Origin: Acidiferrobacterales bacterium
GTDB taxonomy: Bacteria > Pseudomonadota > Gammaproteobacteria > Arenicellales > JAJDZL01
Assembly (NCBI GenBank): GCA_028820695.1
Contig: JAPPIB010000002.1
Coordinates: forward strand, 1-36,362
Reading direction: 5' to 3'
Length of the DNA: 36,362 bases
Below are positions 34,353-36,362 of the stretch, in pieces. A program made the translations under genes and the position numbers. The notes under the pieces were generated by a model, which did no database searches, had not been told where the DNA came from, and saw only the letters and a list, made by a program, of their open reading frames with translations. How positions within the stretch are numbered: position 1 is the stretch's first letter; each line of letters starts with the position of its first letter.

Positions 34353-35147
34353 ATGAGTTCTGCAGTTATTGCGATCATCGGGGGTTCATGGTCCGGCGCA
34401 TTACTGTCAGGAATATCTGTCGAGGAACAGATTGAACTGACTACCCCGTATGGCGACCCGTCTTCTCCAATTGTACGTGCGATCTACAATGACCAACCGA
34501 TCTATTTGCTGCATCGACATGGCACGCCACATTCGATATTGCCACACAAGATCAACTATCGAGCCAATATTTGGGCACTTTCACAACTGAAAGTCAACAC
34601 CATTGTGGCGATCGCGACATGCGGCGGCATCCGCCCGTCGCTGGGCCCGGGTTCAATATTGATACCCGACCAATTAATCGATTACACCTGGGGCAGGGAG
34701 TCGACATTCCTGGATGGGTCCGAAGGACAAATAGGCCATCTGGAAATGACCCACCCATATTGCTCTCAACTCAGGGATGCCCTGATCCGTGCTGCAAAGC
34801 ATGTCAATGTGGCAGTTGTGAATGGCGGAGTTTACGGAATTACCCAGGGCCCGCGATTTGAGACACCGGCCGAGATCGACCGAATGGATAAAGACGGAGC
34901 GGATGTTGTGGGAATGACCGGAATGCCTGAAGCGGCATTGGCGGCAGAAAAATCGATTTGCTATGCAACGGTGAACTTGATTGTAAACCCGGCTGCGGGG
35001 CGTGCAGATTCCGCAATTGGCATAAGTCAGATTGAACAGGCTTGTGAGTTAGGCTACGAACGACTGAATCGATTGCTCGCTGAGACTCTTGCAATTGTAA
35101 ATTCAACGAATCACATGAAACCCGACAGCACGGTCATGTGGATGTAA
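34353..35147 (+). CDS. S-methyl-5'-thioinosine phosphorylase (MTIP)
   Basis: Purine nucleoside phosphorylase superfamily, MTAP/PNP trimeric group, 264 residues. Seen are RHG (55-57) followed by PHKINYRANIWAL, TCGGIRPSLGPG, the GVYGITQGPRFETPAEI block and VGMTGMPEAALA (186-197). MTAPs usually have NMTxxPE and an Asp that reads the 6-amino group; here the matching region is LIVNPAAG, with Asn212, which fits a 6-oxopurine substrate. MtaD is encoded in the same window, so the likely reaction is methylthioinosine plus phosphate to hypoxanthine and methylthioribose-1-phosphate, as for Pseudomonas PA3004. Adjacent CsiV-like gene is also found beside that gene. MTA or another nucleoside remains possible. 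Confidence 0.85.
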   Translation: MSSAVIAIIGGSWSGALLSGISVEEQIELTTPYGDPSSPIVRAIYNDQPIYLLHRHGTPHSILPHKINYRANIWALSQLKVNTIVAIATCGGIRPSLGPGSILIPDQLIDYTWGRESTFLDGSEGQIGHLEMTHPYCSQLRDALIRAAKHVNVAVVNGGVYGITQGPRFETPAEIDRMDKDGADVVGMTGMPEAALAAEKSICYATVNLIVNPAAGRADSAIGISQIEQACELGYERLNRLLAETLAIVNSTNHMKPDSTVMWM

Positions 35148-35158
35148 ATATCTGAGAT

Positions 35159-35221
35159 CAATGTTGCGTTGGCGGCATCAGCTGGAATGTACCCGATAAT
35201 TGCCTGGCGATAGCAACATTG
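35159..35221. terminator. Inverted repeat in the convergent gap
   Basis: CAATGTTGC (35159-35167) and GCAACATTG (35213-35221) are perfect 9-base arms separated by 45 bases, between the stops of the phosphorylase gene and the convergent CsiV-like gene. There is no T-run. Position suggests a role in ending transcription from both sides, but a chance match or recombination site cannot be excluded. Confidence 0.3.
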
Positions 35222-35236
35222 GGGCGGTGGACCGGG

Positions 35237-35881
35237 TTATCGCGGGCGGACCATGTAAAAGATCACTCCGAACTTTGGATGATCGAAATAGTGCAGTTCC
35301 CCGATCCGCACCTGACGTTTTTCATTCAGTGTATATTCGGTGCCTTTGGAGTACAGTAACACCGGTTTGTCCAATTTGACCAAGCCTTTTTCCACTGGCT
35401 GCGTCGGATTGTACGTAGCGTCTATTTCCACTTGCAGAATCAGTTGGACTTCGTACAGGGCAATCTCTCCGGAAAGCAAAAGATTGGGGGTCAGGGAAAA
35501 TTCCTCATGTTCAACGTCGAGCGATACAGCAACTGTACGACTTCGCCTGACCGGTTCCTGCACCCAGCTCAAGTGACTCAATATCGTATAGTTCGGATGT
35601 TGATTCAAAATGTTTGCGATACCCGTCAGTTCTGTTGATTGGACGGGTCTGGGCGCTTGGTTCGATATCAAATCAGGCGCTTCAACAAGACCGGATAGCT
35701 GGTCGGATTCATCAACAACAATTTCCTCCGATGGTTTCAGGAACCATTCCGGATTTTCGGAGGCCTTGTTGACGTGCGCGAATACTATGGCTTCGATATG
35801 TACAGGTGCGGCCGAAGCGGCCGAGAAAGTCAACACAGCATATGTCAGAAAACTGACGCGGAGGAAGTACGATACAGTCAT
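35237..35881 (-). CDS. csiV: CsiV-family exported protein
   Basis: A 214-residue exported protein with a signal peptide (cleavage likely after SAASA, about residue 24) and no lipobox. The mature start VHIEAIVFAHVNK, the middle YTILSHLSWVQEP and the beta-rich C-terminus (LDKPVLLYSKGTEYTL, ELHYFDHPKFGVIFYMVRP) match the CsiV family, a periplasmic cell-envelope protein that in Vibrio cholerae senses D-amino acids through peptidoglycan binding. The family call is from pattern memory, supported by the next-door MTI phosphorylase, as in Pseudomonas. mfd, the usual gene on the other side, is not visible. Confidence 0.75.
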   Translation of the reverse strand: MTVSYFLRVSFLTYAVLTFSAASAAPVHIEAIVFAHVNKASENPEWFLKPSEEIVVDESDQLSGLVEAPDLISNQAPRPVQSTELTGIANILNQHPNYTILSHLSWVQEPVRRSRTVAVSLDVEHEEFSLTPNLLLSGEIALYEVQLILQVEIDATYNPTQPVEKGLVKLDKPVLLYSKGTEYTLNEKRQVRIGELHYFDHPKFGVIFYMVRPR

Positions 35882-36293
35882 TAATGAATTCTTCTTATCG
35901 GGCTCACTAAACCTATTTTAAGGGAATCATGTATTTGCAGCCACCATAGAACGGTCAACGAACAACTAGACCGATATGAGCTGCCGCAACAGATTCGAGC
36001 GATGTCGACACCTGGTTACCGACTGAGCAGTACAAATTGTACTACCTTGACTTGTCCAGTGGCATCTCGTGCAGCATCTTGGTGGACCTAACGAGAACCG
36101 CAGTTAGCATATACGAAACCGGTGCCTCGACCTAAGCATCTGACTTTGTTCGATTATTAACCGAATAGGACTGATGCCGAATCGTATTGCAATCATCTTT
36201 CAAGAGAGAACTCAAGCACTCAGAGCATCAAAGCCGCCGACTGGCTGATCATTCATAGTTGCGCATTGTCGGACCGGAAAATTATTCGCCAGG
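35882..36293. other. Stretch with no recognisable gene
   Basis: About 410 bases upstream of the CsiV-like gene. All six frames are broken frequently and nothing resembles mfd. A short palindrome (36029-36043) is the only clear structure. The CsiV-like gene's promoter must lie at the left end, but I see no convincing -35/-10 pair. Confidence 0.5.
36029..36043. promoter_or_regulatory. 15-base palindrome, possible protein-binding site
   Basis: AGTACAA and TTGTACT flank a single A. It stands alone in the gene-free stretch, about 148 bases upstream of the CsiV-like gene and 250 before the possible edge gene. A TTGACT follows at 36047. Confidence 0.3.
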
Positions 36294-36362
36294 ATGAATT
36301 CGATGGATGAGGCGTTTTCGTTAACTGAAAACCGTTGGTATGACTCGCGATCGCAAGGGGGC
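36294..36362 (+). CDS. Possible start of a gene cut by the window edge
   Basis: A forward frame runs open from ATG 36294 to the edge, with a second ATG at 36303 that has AGGA 8 bases upstream and so is the better start. It would begin MDEAFSLTENRWYDSRSQGG. Too short to identify or to prove coding. Confidence 0.25.
   Translation, partial: MNSMDEAFSLTENRWYDSRSQGG

Noticed and set aside
1..36362. CRISPR array, insertion sequence, prophage or integron
   Set aside because: No regularly spaced repeats, transposase or phage genes were seen on either strand.

Overview
The window is a chromosomal segment of a gammaproteobacterium that I cannot place to genus. The evidence is gene order. The blocks rpsP-rimM-trmD-rplS, trpS-scpA-scpB-rluB, mupP/gph-ubiG-mtaD-//-gyrA-pheA-hisC-tyrA-aroA-cmk-rpsA-ihfB-lapA-lapB, and an MTI phosphorylase next to a CsiV-family gene all recall Pseudomonas-type gammaproteobacterial synteny. 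Base composition looks moderate (about half GC by eye). GTG and TTG starts are frequent: potD, rimM, gyrA and aroA use GTG; folK, scpA, gph/mupP and lapA appear to use TTG.

Layout. (1) 1-5418: the tail of an unidentified gene, a complete polyamine ABC importer (potABCD), then an acetylpolyamine amidohydrolase. (2) 5610-6435: a toxin-antitoxin pair on the minus strand, a PIN-domain toxin and an unusual two-part antitoxin, with an 18-bp perfect palindrome upstream. (3) 6669-8551: the S16/RimM/TrmD/L19 operon. (4) 8704-11538: a large exported helical-repeat protein of unknown function and xerD. (5) 11535-12514, minus: a CnoX-type thioredoxin-TPR protein and tRNA-Glu(CTC). (6) 12577-17793: pcnB, folK, trpS, scpA, scpB, rluB. 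(7) 17934-22478, minus: HAD phosphatase, ubiG, mtaD, and an NCS2 nucleobase permease with an extra C-terminal domain. (8) 22865-34346: gyrA, the aromatic amino acid genes pheA-hisC-tyrA-aroA, then cmk-rpsA-ihfB-lapA-lapB. (9) 34353-35147: 5'-methylthioinosine phosphorylase, convergent with a CsiV-like exported protein. The last ~400 bases hold no clear gene except a possible start at the very end.

How genes work together. Polyamine import and deacetylation (potABCD plus the amidohydrolase) sit beside each other. Elsewhere in the window both enzymes of the deaminating methylthioadenosine salvage route are present: MtaD makes methylthioinosine and the phosphorylase makes hypoxanthine plus methylthioribose-1-phosphate. 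MTA is the by-product of spermidine synthesis, so the two themes connect, although that link is inference. The NCS2 permease directly upstream of mtaD may handle the purine base.

Most of the window is ordinary housekeeping DNA. The items most worth a second look are the permease with a degenerate-looking RsbW/GHKL-like tail, the antitoxin joining a DUF7662-like N-terminus to a VapB-like tail, and the unassigned periplasmic repeat protein between rplS and xerD. I found no CRISPR array, insertion sequence, prophage or integron.
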